Positions 56,337 through 64,000 of a DNA stretch of 64,000 nt are shown piece by piece (positions within the stretch are counted from its first letter, which is position 1; each line of letters begins with the position of its first letter). The DNA comes from Legionella donaldsonii. GTDB lineage: Bacteria > Pseudomonadota > Gammaproteobacteria > Legionellales > Legionellaceae. The position numbers were made by a program, and so were the translations under genes. The notes under the pieces were generated by a model that worked only from the letters and a program-made list of their open reading frames with translations, ran no database searches and had not been told where the DNA came from. The stretch is from contig NZ_UGOA01000001.1 in the NCBI RefSeq assembly GCF_900452385.1, forward strand, positions 815,501 through 879,500. Reading direction: 5' to 3'.

Positions 56337-57596
56337 ATGCGACACGTTTATTCATTCTTAATGTATTTGATGACACCATATATGTTATTACGGCTATGGT
56401 GGAAAGGACGTCAATTACCGGCTTATCGACAGCGGATATTAGAGCGTTTTGTTTTAAACGACAGAGAGGATATAAAGGTTGATATCTGGGTTCATGCTGT
56501 TTCTTTAGGAGAGGTGATTGCAGCTACACCTTTGATTGATGCCTTGCTTGCGAAGCAATGGACGATTTTAGTAACGACCATGACGCCTACTGGTGCGGAA
56601 CGAGTACGGGCGCGTTTTGGTGAAAAAGTGATTCACCAGTATATGCCTTATGATCTCCCTGGTGTAACCAAGCGATTTTTTAAAAGAACGAAAGCTCGTG
56701 TAGGACTGATCGTTGAAACAGAGTTATGGCCCAATATAATTCATTATGCCTATAAAGCACAGATGGATCTTTTTCTGGTTAATGCCCGCTTATCAGAGCG
56801 TTCTTATCAGGGGTATCGCAAAGTTAAATTTTTATTCAAACCGGTGCTAAATCAATTTAATGCTATTTTGGCGCAAAGTGAGGATGATGCTAAACGTTTT
56901 AAAGCTCTTGGTGCAGTGGCGTCCAAGGTGATTGTTTTAGGTAATATGAAATTTGATTTGCAAACACAAAACATTAATACAGAGCTCTTTTTAGAGTTAA
57001 AAGCCAGCTGGGGCGCTGAGCGTGTTGTAGTCATGGTGGCAAGTACCCATGAAGATGAAGAAGAGTTGGTGTTATCGCGCTTAAAAAAATTGCAGGCCGG
57101 TATTGATAACATGATTCTGTTGATTGCTCCTCGCCATCCAGAACGTTTTCAGAAAGTACATCAATTAAGTGTCCAGCTTGGTTTTAACACGGGTTTGCGT
57201 AGTCAGAAAGAAACGCTAAGCAAAGAGAATGAGGTGGTTATTCTGGATTCTCTCGGCGAGTTATTAGGCTTTTATCAAATCAGTGATTATGCGTTTGTTG
57301 GTGGTAGTTTGGTGCCGGTGGGCGGGCATAACGTATTAGAGCCTATTGCTATGAAAGTCCCAGTCCTTAGTGGAACGCAGGTTCATAATTTTAAAACCAT
57401 CTGTCGTGATTTGCAGGAGGCACAGGCTATCGAGTTGGTGGAAAATGCAGATATGTTGATCGAGCGAATCATTGCTTTGCATCAGGATGGAAATAGAAAA
57501 AGAAATCTGGTGACTAATGCAACGATGGTTCTCGAAGCGAACAAGGGGGCTGTGGCACGATATGTAGCCAAGGCACAATCTATTCTCAATGGTTAA
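56337..57596 (+). CDS. waaA: 3-deoxy-D-manno-octulosonic acid (Kdo) transferase
   Basis: WaaA (KdtA) attaches Kdo to lipid IVA at the inner membrane in lipopolysaccharide synthesis. The 419-residue protein has an N-terminal membrane anchor. The donor-independent domain has WVHAVSLGEVIAATPLI and ETELWPNIIHYA. The C-terminal GT-B domain has YAFVGGSLVPVGGHNVLEP, with the family's GGSxxxxGGHNxLEP motif. Its start is close behind the MDR terminator, so it has its own promoter; TATATACTTTGC lies about 35 bp upstream. Confidence 0.95.
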   Translation: MRHVYSFLMYLMTPYMLLRLWWKGRQLPAYRQRILERFVLNDREDIKVDIWVHAVSLGEVIAATPLIDALLAKQWTILVTTMTPTGAERVRARFGEKVIHQYMPYDLPGVTKRFFKRTKARVGLIVETELWPNIIHYAYKAQMDLFLVNARLSERSYQGYRKVKFLFKPVLNQFNAILAQSEDDAKRFKALGAVASKVIVLGNMKFDLQTQNINTELFLELKASWGAERVVVMVASTHEDEEELVLSRLKKLQAGIDNMILLIAPRHPERFQKVHQLSVQLGFNTGLRSQKETLSKENEVVILDSLGELLGFYQISDYAFVGGSLVPVGGHNVLEPIAMKVPVLSGTQVHNFKTICRDLQEAQAIELVENADMLIERIIALHQDGNRKRNLVTNATMVLEANKGAVARYVAKAQSILNG

Positions 57597-57640
57597 GGCT
57601 GATTATAGATTACTAGCCTGTTGGGGACGTCGAAGTAAGA

Positions 57641-57669
57641 AACAAGCAGAGCTTAAAGCCCTGCTTGTT
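57641..57669 (-). terminator. intrinsic terminator after dksA
   Basis: AACAAGCAG (57641-57649) pairs perfectly with CTGCTTGTT (57661-57669), with an inner GCT/AGC pairing. On the minus strand it is followed by TCTTACTTC. It lies just past the dksA stop. Confidence 0.75.
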
Positions 57670-57673
57670 CACA

Positions 57674-58150
57674 TTAACCACCCTGGTTTTGACGTTCTTT
57701 AATTTCAGATAAGGTCTTACAGTCTATGCACAAAGTTGCAGTAGGACGTGCTTCTAAGCGCCGTAAACCAATCTCGATACCACAAGCTTCACAATAGCCA
57801 AAATCTTCATCACGAAGTCTTTCAAGGGCATCTTCGATTTTCTTAATTAATTTACGTTCTCTGTCACGGGTTCTGAGCTCAAGACTGAATTCTTCTTCCT
57901 GGCTAGCTCGATCAGAGGGATCAGGGAAGTTGGCAGCTTCATCTTTCATATGAGTTACTGTTCTATCAACTTCTTCCATCAGCGATTGACGCCAAGCAAG
58001 CAATATTTTTTCAATATGTGCTAATTGCTTGTCATTCATATATTCTTCGCCTTCAGTTTCCTGATAGGGGGCTATTCCCATACTGCTAACGGCGTCATTT
58101 TTCACGTTTCGTACACTCTCGTTGGTTGAATCGGTTAATTGCTCTGGCAT
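57674..58150 (-). CDS. dksA: RNA polymerase-binding regulator DksA
   Basis: DksA works with ppGpp on RNA polymerase, reducing rRNA transcription and activating stress and virulence genes. The 158-residue protein has a helical hairpin with the tip residues [11 protein letters not shown] (Asp in DxxDxA). The four-cysteine zinc finger is intact (CEACG and CIDC), and the N-terminus is slightly longer than in E. coli. AAGGAGG 7 nt before the ATG fixes the start. In Legionella DksA links starvation to the transmissive phase. Confidence 0.95.
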   Translation of the reverse strand: MPEQLTDSTNESVRNVKNDAVSSMGIAPYQETEGEEYMNDKQLAHIEKILLAWRQSLMEEVDRTVTHMKDEAANFPDPSDRASQEEEFSLELRTRDRERKLIKKIEDALERLRDEDFGYCEACGIEIGLRRLEARPTATLCIDCKTLSEIKERQNQGG

Positions 58151-58236
58151 CTATGCCTCCTTGTTGCATCCTGTTCAACAAGCCATTATGGCATGCGATT
58201 GAAAAGCGCTAGGTATACCAAAAATCATTCTAGTCA

Positions 58237-59085
58237 TCAACTAATAATTCGCTTGCCACCACTTACGCGGTCATTACCTTGCCAATCTTGCCAGCATTGA
58301 ACCTGTACATATCCATATTCATTAAGCATAGACATTACCGCAAATTTTTGATCAAAGCCATGCTCTAATAATAATAGCCCGCCAGGCTTAAGCCTAGCAA
58401 TACTATGTTTAATAATGTGTTTTATAGCAGTTAATCCGTCTTCACCACTAACCAGAGCCAAACTTGGTTCGAAGCGTACATCGCCTTCAGCAAGATGGGG
58501 ATCATTGGCTGCTATATAGGGCGGATTAGATACGATAGCATCAAAGTGTTGTTGTGCTGATATCTTTTCAAACCAATCAGAATGGCAAAAACAGACATTG
58601 CCTAATCCCAAACGTGCCGCATTTTCTTCGGCAGTCTGTAAGGCTCCCTGGCTAAAATCACAGGCAGTAATTTGCCAGTCAGGGCATTCCGACGCGAAAG
58701 CGAGTGCAATAGCACCACTACCTGTTCCTAAATCAAGAATTTCTGCTTGTGGTTTATCAGCCAGCTGAGCTAAGGTCAGTTCAACGAGAAGCTCTGTCTC
58801 TGGACGCGGTATTAACGTATCCTCACAGACTTTTAGCGGTAGAGACCAGAATTCACGTGTACCGGTTAAATAGGCGACAGGAACGCCTTGCGAACGCTGA
58901 TCAACGAGGCGTTGATAGGTTTGCCACTGGGCTTGAGTTAAGTTTGCATCGGGATAGGTATAAAGATAGGTGCGTGTTTTGAGCAGGACATGGGCGAGAA
59001 GAATTTCTGCATCCAGGCGCGCACTGGTGCTCTGTGTTTCAAGCTTGGTTATGGCTTGTAACAGAGCGTTTTTAATGTCAATCAT
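58237..59085 (-). CDS. prmC: release factor glutamine methyltransferase PrmC
   Basis: PrmC (HemK) methylates the glutamine of the GGQ motif of release factors, using S-adenosylmethionine. The 282-residue protein from the ATG at 59085 has an N-terminal helical domain ([13 protein letters not shown]), the SAM loop [16 protein letters not shown] and the catalytic NPPYI. It overlaps the stop of prfA by 8 bases, and its substrate is the product of that gene. A longer start at 59172 would lie within prfA and is rejected. Confidence 0.95.
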   Translation of the reverse strand: MIDIKNALLQAITKLETQSTSARLDAEILLAHVLLKTRTYLYTYPDANLTQAQWQTYQRLVDQRSQGVPVAYLTGTREFWSLPLKVCEDTLIPRPETELLVELTLAQLADKPQAEILDLGTGSGAIALAFASECPDWQITACDFSQGALQTAEENAARLGLGNVCFCHSDWFEKISAQQHFDAIVSNPPYIAANDPHLAEGDVRFEPSLALVSGEDGLTAIKHIIKHSIARLKPGGLLLLEHGFDQKFAVMSMLNEYGYVQVQCWQDWQGNDRVSGGKRIIS

Positions 59086-60166
59086 GATGACCCAATTCAG
59101 CAAGTAATTCGGCGTGGTATTCGCGCTGTAAGGCTTCAATGACAGGATACAAATCACCAGCAATGACATCATTGAGCTGGTAAAGCGTCAGATTAATGCG
59201 ATGATCGGTTAAGCGTCCCTGGGGAAAATTATAGGTACGAATCCGTTCAGAACGATCACCGGTTCCTACGAGCGATTTGCGTGTCTGTGCCTGCTGTTGC
59301 CGTTGCTTGCTTTGCTCTGCATCAAGTAAGCGTGTTTTTAATAAGGCCATCGCTTTGGCACGGTTTTTATGTTGCGAGCGCTCATCTTGGCATTCAACCA
59401 CCACCCCTGTTGGGAGATGGGTGATGCGAATGGCTGAATCAGTTTTGTTGACGTGCTGACCGCCTGCTCCTGATGAGCGATAGGTATCAATACGCAGTTC
59501 ATCACTGTTAATTTGGATGTCATCAATTTCTTCAACTTCCGGTAAAATAGCTACCGTACAGGCTGAGGTATGGACGCGTCCCTGTGATTCTGTTTCTGGT
59601 ACACGTTGCACACGATGCGCGCCGGATTCAAATTTTAATTCTGAGTAAACGGCATTACCACTGACACGTGCAATGACCTCTTTGTAGCCGCCATGTTCTC
59701 CGTGACTGGCGCTGATTATTTCAACCTGCCAACCTTTTGTTTCCGCATAACGACTGTACATACGGAACAAGTCACCGGCAAAAATAGCTGCCTCATCACC
59801 GCCAGTACCGGCGCGCACTTCAAGGTAAATATTTCGTTCATCATCAGGATCTTTCGGAATCAGGTGCCACTGCAATTGCTCTTCAAGTTCATCGACTTTT
59901 TCTTTGGCGCTGGCCATTTCGTCTTCTGCCATCGCTGCGAGCTCGGCATCGTCTCCATCGAGTAATTCTTGCAATGAAACGACATTATTACGCGCCTGTA
60001 TATAAGCGTCATAGCAAGTGGCAACGGGCTCTAGTTGAGCATATTCTTTTGATAAATTTTTAAATTGATTCTGATCCGCTATGACCGATGCTTCTGACAG
60101 TAAACGGCTAATTTCCTGGAAGCGTTCGAGCATTTGCTCCAATTTTAATTCAAGAGATTTCTTCAT
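59078..60166 (-). CDS. prfA: peptide chain release factor 1
   Basis: RF1 ends translation at UAA and UAG. The 362-residue protein has the acidic N-terminal domain, the tripeptide-anticodon region ([13 protein letters not shown]) and the peptidyl-hydrolase loop [10 protein letters not shown]. The order hemA-prfA-prmC is conserved in gammaproteobacteria. It overlaps the hemA 3' end by 17 bases and prmC by 8 bases, so the three are co-translated. Confidence 0.97.
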   Translation of the reverse strand: MKKSLELKLEQMLERFQEISRLLSEASVIADQNQFKNLSKEYAQLEPVATCYDAYIQARNNVVSLQELLDGDDAELAAMAEDEMASAKEKVDELEEQLQWHLIPKDPDDERNIYLEVRAGTGGDEAAIFAGDLFRMYSRYAETKGWQVEIISASHGEHGGYKEVIARVSGNAVYSELKFESGAHRVQRVPETESQGRVHTSACTVAILPEVEEIDDIQINSDELRIDTYRSSGAGGQHVNKTDSAIRITHLPTGVVVECQDERSQHKNRAKAMALLKTRLLDAEQSKQRQQQAQTRKSLVGTGDRSERIRTYNFPQGRLTDHRINLTLYQLNDVIAGDLYPVIEALQREYHAELLAELGHHD

Positions 60167-61421
60167 AAGGAGACTGTACTAAAGGATTAAATAAATAGTG
60201 CGCCAAATCAAAGAGTTCTTCACGCCCGTCTAATGCTGCTTGACGAAAGCCCACAGTAGGATGATGGACTAATTTATTCACCAGCCGCTCGCAAAACTCA
60301 CGTAGTACACTATCCTGGCAATGGCCTGCTGACAATTTGTCCTGGGCTCTCTGTAATTCTTTCTGCGCGACTACTTGCATCTGATTGCGATAATCACAGA
60401 TAACCTCTTTAGCACGTAATGAACGGTGCCAACGAATATAATTATCCAACTCACAATCAATGAGTTGTTCAGCCTGCCGGGCTGCAGAACGCCGCTCATC
60501 CATTCCTTTGGTAATCATCGATTGCAAATCATCGATGTTATACAAATGAACAGCTTCCAGCTCACCCACGTCTGCTTCAATGTCGCGGGGTACAGCCAAA
60601 TCAAGAAAGAACATTGGATTTTGTGCTCGCTTGCTTAGGGCATGTTCAACCAAACTTTTATTAATAAAGGGCAGTGGACAGGCGGTTGCAGAAATCACCA
60701 CATCCGCTTGAGACAGGTATTGCGGGATATCACCGATAGTTAATGCTTCACCGCCGAAATCGCTAGCAAGCTGTTGAGCATGCTCGCGGGTACGGCTGGC
60801 AATTAAAAAGCGCTTAACACCTTGTTTATGCAAGTACTTGGCAACGAGGGTCGCAGTTTCGCCAGAGCCAATAATAAAGACTTGCAAATCGTTTTGATTG
60901 GGAAATAACTGACCAATTAACTGCACTGCAGCATAGGCGACAGAAACAGGATTTTTACCAATGCCACTGCGATTTCTAATCCGTTTGCTTGCACTGAATA
61001 TATATTGAAAGACAGAGCGTAAAGTTGTTTTCACCGTTCCTAACTGACAGGCATATTGATAGGCTTGTTTCATTTGGCCAAGAATTTGCGGTTCACCAAG
61101 CATCATTGAATCCAAACCACTGGCAACGCGCAACGTATGGCGAATGCCGTGATGGCCGTGGTGAATATAAAGATAAGGTGATAATAACTCGGGTGCCAAT
61201 TCATGTTGATAGGCAAGCCAAGGGGCTATATTTTCTGGCTCGTCTGTGTCGCAATAAATTTCGGTACGGTTGCAGGTTGATAACATTGCCGCTTCGTTTA
61301 CTGCAGGTAAACGAATTAGCTCATTAAGTAATTTATCTTGCATAGCAAGAGGCAGTGCGATTTTTTCACGCACTGTCAGTGGGGCAGTTTCATGATTTAG
61401 TCCACAGGCGACAAACACCAT
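60150..61421 (-). CDS. hemA: glutamyl-tRNA reductase
   Basis: HemA reduces glutamyl-tRNA to glutamate-1-semialdehyde, the first committed step of C5 heme synthesis. The 423-residue protein from the ATG at 61421 has the catalytic Cys in [30 protein letters not shown], the NADPH loop [17 protein letters not shown] and the C-terminal dimerisation domain. A TTG at 61430 would add three residues. Together with hemE at 17589, two heme genes are in this window but not adjacent. Confidence 0.96.
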   Translation of the reverse strand: MVFVACGLNHETAPLTVREKIALPLAMQDKLLNELIRLPAVNEAAMLSTCNRTEIYCDTDEPENIAPWLAYQHELAPELLSPYLYIHHGHHGIRHTLRVASGLDSMMLGEPQILGQMKQAYQYACQLGTVKTTLRSVFQYIFSASKRIRNRSGIGKNPVSVAYAAVQLIGQLFPNQNDLQVFIIGSGETATLVAKYLHKQGVKRFLIASRTREHAQQLASDFGGEALTIGDIPQYLSQADVVISATACPLPFINKSLVEHALSKRAQNPMFFLDLAVPRDIEADVGELEAVHLYNIDDLQSMITKGMDERRSAARQAEQLIDCELDNYIRWHRSLRAKEVICDYRNQMQVVAQKELQRAQDKLSAGHCQDSVLREFCERLVNKLVHHPTVGFRQAALDGREELFDLAHYLFNPLVQSPYEEIS

Positions 61422-61525
61422 AGAATTCAATTTAAAGGCAGCAGATTATCAGGGAATTGTAAACTATTACCCGGGAAATTTGTAGACTTGAGAGCGATAT
61501 AATAGCTATCTATCCACATGAAAAA

Positions 61526-62473
61526 TTAAAGTGAAAGACGTGGTAACATTTCCATCTCACTCATTTCTTCTTTCGAGCCGGGGCTGTCTTCATTTTTGTT
61601 GCTCGAAGAGGTTTCAGCTACAATTTTATTGACTTCTTGTGTTGCTTGCTTGTAGAGAGTGGTCGTAACCCAAGACATTGATACGCCTGCAAGGCGAGCA
61701 AGCTCTTGTTTCAGTCCAATCAGATCAGTTAAACCAGCTTCCACTAAGGCCCTTGCAACGGATTTTCCCTGGTAGGCATTGTTTATCATGTCGTCTGCAT
61801 AAGGCATTAGTTTCTCGGCTATAATCAGTTGCAACAACGCTGTTTGATAGAAGCTCTCATTGTCATCCTGCGCAGCTAGTGTATAGGTGGTAATGGCCAG
61901 TAAAAAATAACCGGGTGTCCAATATAATTCCGCGGCTTTCAAAGCGTAGTGGAGAGCGTCTTTCAGGGATTTTTTAGCCAGGGCTTGTTTACATAAGCCA
62001 CTAAGAGCAGGAAAATAGCCCAGATAGGCTGCAAGTTGCAGATAGGAGGGTGCATAAGCCCTGAATTTGTCTTCTTCGGCTTTAAGGTGGCGTTTGTATT
62101 GGCCATAGACAAAAATACCTTTTAACAATTCGAAGGTGTGCAGGGTAGATTGGGGTTTGTATTCGTGAATGGGTTTGCCCGCTTGAGGAGGCTCTCCAGT
62201 TCGCGGTGGGTTAAGCCCACAAAGACGCCATTTCTCGTTCCAGATGTCATTCAAGCTTGGATGCTTACATAGGGTATTGAGTTTCGGGTTACCAAGAGCC
62301 GCTCTAATCAGAAGAGCGAAGTCGATTTTTTCAATCTCGCTGGCTAAGGCTACTTGTTCCTGAGATGATAGCCTTCCTTGCTCCAGAGCCTCACTTAGTT
62401 CAAGTAAAGGCTTCAGAGAAATTTTTTCAGCCGTCGTTAATTTTAAAAATTGTTGTAATGTCTGGTAGGGCAT
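61526..62473 (-). CDS. DUF5630-like Legionella protein, effector candidate
   Basis: This 315-residue soluble protein has helical tetratricopeptide-like character. The segment FALLIRAALGNPKLNTLCKHP followed by LNDIWNEKWRLCGL resembles the DUF5630 family, which as I recall is widespread in Legionella. Later helices (KSLKDALHYALKAAELYW, YQTALLQLIIAEKLMPYADD) look like repeats of an alpha-solenoid. The tail is Ser/Glu-rich (SSSNKNEDSPGSKEEMSEME), close to the E-block type of Dot/Icm secretion signal. The promoter on its strand has TATAAT near 62490. No PmrA-type box is present. Confidence 0.68.
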   Translation of the reverse strand: MPYQTLQQFLKLTTAEKISLKPLLELSEALEQGRLSSQEQVALASEIEKIDFALLIRAALGNPKLNTLCKHPSLNDIWNEKWRLCGLNPPRTGEPPQAGKPIHEYKPQSTLHTFELLKGIFVYGQYKRHLKAEEDKFRAYAPSYLQLAAYLGYFPALSGLCKQALAKKSLKDALHYALKAAELYWTPGYFLLAITTYTLAAQDDNESFYQTALLQLIIAEKLMPYADDMINNAYQGKSVARALVEAGLTDLIGLKQELARLAGVSMSWVTTTLYKQATQEVNKIVAETSSSNKNEDSPGSKEEMSEMEMLPRLSL

Positions 62474-62551
62474 TAAACTGACTCAAGGTCGAGAATAGTG
62501 GACACATTATACCCCAAGTCAGCAAAATAGCACCAGATCAATTAAAAACTA

Positions 62552-64000
62552 TCAACTATACACGGAGATCTCGGTAAGATTGGCCGTGTTTCCATCCATT
62601 TCATCCAATAGTTGAGATTTCTTACTGCTTTCTACAGGGATAATAGGTAATTGAATATTATCGTCCTCTTCATCTCTGAGCTCCTCAACCAGTGCATTGA
62701 ATTCGCTTCTAGCTGGCTTGGGGGCAGGGACACTTGTACTAAAGAACCTGTCAGAGCTGTCCAAAATCTTGACTTTAGTAGACGTTGGTTTTTTAGTCGA
62801 TTTTTCAGCGATTACAGTGGTGCTAACCCCATCTTCTTCGCTGATAGGCAGAATTGATTTTGGTACAGATGTTAATTGCGGCAGTTCTACTTTAACCTTT
62901 GGTTCTACTATTTCTTCAATATAGAAAGGAACATAGGCTTCTTTCAATGCCTTCAGCACTGGTGCTGGAACTTCATTTGCCAGAACATCAATATCTTCAA
63001 GCCCAGTCGGTAGTTTACTACGGATTTCAAGAATTTTATCCGCTAATATCAAACAGGCTTCCGCAGTCAACGTAGCTTTCATTGTTTCTCTAATGATTTC
63101 ATAGAGTTCACTACGACTGGCGCGGTTAATGTCAGGTAGATCATAGCGATGAGAGGATTTATCTGTTGAAATAAATTTCGCTGGATAGAATGCACGCAGT
63201 AGCTCTACCATTTTTTCTATCATAATCGAACTACGGAAAATACCGACGTTTGCCCTGCTTTCTCGCGGTAAAGATTGTGCATGTTTAAGCCCAATGTCAA
63301 TAAATGAACGACTGTCATCCAGACCAGTCCCAATGACACCAGCAGCCCCCCAACATACGATAGTGCCATCGCTTGAACGGGTACCAAGAGGAAGGACTTC
63401 CGTTTCGGTTAAATCGCTCAATCCTCTTTCCAACTGGCAAGGTACAAATCCTTTTAGAGAGCTGGTTAGAGGATGGGGCTCTTGGCCAATGGCAACGATT
63501 AATTGATCACAAACCAGCGTTGTGACTTCAGGAAGTACCTTTGTTTTACGCTGTTTTACTGGTTTTCCGAAGGTAAGATTAAGGCTGCCTGTATCGCCAA
63601 GTTCTATTTTGATTAAATCACCCAGGGCCATTTTAGCCTTTGGATTGTCATCCAAATCAGCAAATTGTCGGTTGAACATGTTATTGGTATCAAAATTCTG
63701 TCCGTCACGCGCTACCCAAACAAAAGAGGTAACCTCTGGTTGGCATCCATTGATGATATCGAGAACCATTGCTGCATTTCTGGCTCCACCACCATAAAAA
63801 ACAACATTCCCTTTTAAGCGGGCATCACCATGATCTTGACCATAAATCATCTTGCCAGTGCTTAATAGTTGTTTTGACAGAACAGAATCAACTTGGGTTG
63901 ATGTTAATTTTCTTGTAGGACCAGGACCAGTGCAAAGATCAATATGTGCAGTGTAGAGGTAAAACTGAATATCAAGGATTTTTACCGCAATACGATGAGG
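62552..64000 (-). CDS. partial dinucleotide-binding-like protein with a long acidic tail; effector candidate
   Basis: The frame is open through the right edge (at least 482 residues; the start lies outside). The visible part begins with IDLCTGPGPTRKL and has a Rossmann-like NVVFYGGGARNAAMVLDII. Then come DQLIVAIGQEPHPL, as in FAD/NAD(P)-dependent enzymes, and GAAGVIGTGLDD. From about residue 320 of the visible part it becomes disordered and rich in Pro, Ser and acidic residues (LVEELRDEEDDNIQLPIIPV), ending NLTEISVYS. A flavoprotein-like head with an acidic tail is unusual for a housekeeping enzyme and suggests a secreted protein. Function is unknown. Confidence 0.62.
   Translation of the reverse strand, partial: PHRIAVKILDIQFYLYTAHIDLCTGPGPTRKLTSTQVDSVLSKQLLSTGKMIYGQDHGDARLKGNVVFYGGGARNAAMVLDIINGCQPEVTSFVWVARDGQNFDTNNMFNRQFADLDDNPKAKMALGDLIKIELGDTGSLNLTFGKPVKQRKTKVLPEVTTLVCDQLIVAIGQEPHPLTSSLKGFVPCQLERGLSDLTETEVLPLGTRSSDGTIVCWGAAGVIGTGLDDSRSFIDIGLKHAQSLPRESRANVGIFRSSIMIEKMVELLRAFYPAKFISTDKSSHRYDLPDINRASRSELYEIIRETMKATLTAEACLILADKILEIRSKLPTGLEDIDVLANEVPAPVLKALKEAYVPFYIEEIVEPKVKVELPQLTSVPKSILPISEEDGVSTTVIAEKSTKKPTSTKVKILDSSDRFFSTSVPAPKPARSEFNALVEELRDEEDDNIQLPIIPVESSKKSQLLDEMDGNTANLTEISVYS

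Overview
The window is 64 kb of AT-rich gammaproteobacterial chromosome. It most likely comes from a Legionella species or a close relative. The strongest evidence is an adjacent icmH/dotU-icmF pair (Dot/Icm type IVB secretion), a PlaA-like GDSL lysophospholipase, a PlcC/CegC1-like metallophospholipase and a DUF5630-like protein. Several orphan genes also look like secreted effectors, and PmrA-type promoter boxes support this. The housekeeping genes (argS, hemE, grpE-dnaK-dnaJ, carA, metK, ahcY, kdtA, dksA, prmC-prfA-hemA) are of gammaproteobacterial type. I saw no tRNA, rRNA, CRISPR array, insertion sequence or phage genes.

Layout. 1-8.6 kb: recG (3' end outside), an AI-2E-type permease, a 47-residue membrane protein, an exported serpin, a possible clan CD cysteine peptidase behind a PmrA-type promoter, three orphan or accessory genes, a D-threonine-aldolase-like enzyme, and a divergent VOC/LysR pair. 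8.7-21 kb: argS with a SPOR protein, an unusual P1B-type ATPase, folB, an AadA-like nucleotidyltransferase, the phospholipase C-like gene with a second PmrA-type promoter, hemE with a YheT-like hydrolase, and class II DAHP synthase. 21-29 kb: the sigma32-controlled grpE, dnaK and dnaJ, then carA behind a folded leader, metK and ahcY. 29-37.6 kb: a secreted subtilase, a 690-bp gene-free region with three perfect DnaA boxes, two divergent orphan genes sharing a palindrome, then icmF and dotU.

37.6-64 kb: a 26-residue ORF coupled to a small conserved gene, a Bcr-type exporter, an oxidative stress set (ahpC, ahpD, sodC), a DMT exporter, an orphan gene, a fadH-like reductase, deaD, a third PmrA-type promoter with a repeat-bearing orphan, an amino-acid-binding protein, a LuxR regulator, a GT-C-like membrane protein, the PlaA-like lipase, djlA, a quinone reductase, kdtA, dksA, hemA-prfA-prmC, a DUF5630-like gene, and a partial dinucleotide-binding-like gene running off the right end.

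Two themes link the genes. One is host interaction: dotU/icmF plus orphan, lipase and peptidase-like genes, three of which share one promoter geometry (two CTTAA-type half-sites 11 bp apart, then 7 nt, then a -10). The other is stress response: sigma32 chaperones, peroxide and superoxide defence, DksA and DeaD. The observations I rank highest are the three PmrA-type promoters, the HG/CG clan CD signature, the DnaA-box cluster away from dnaA, and the folded carA leader.
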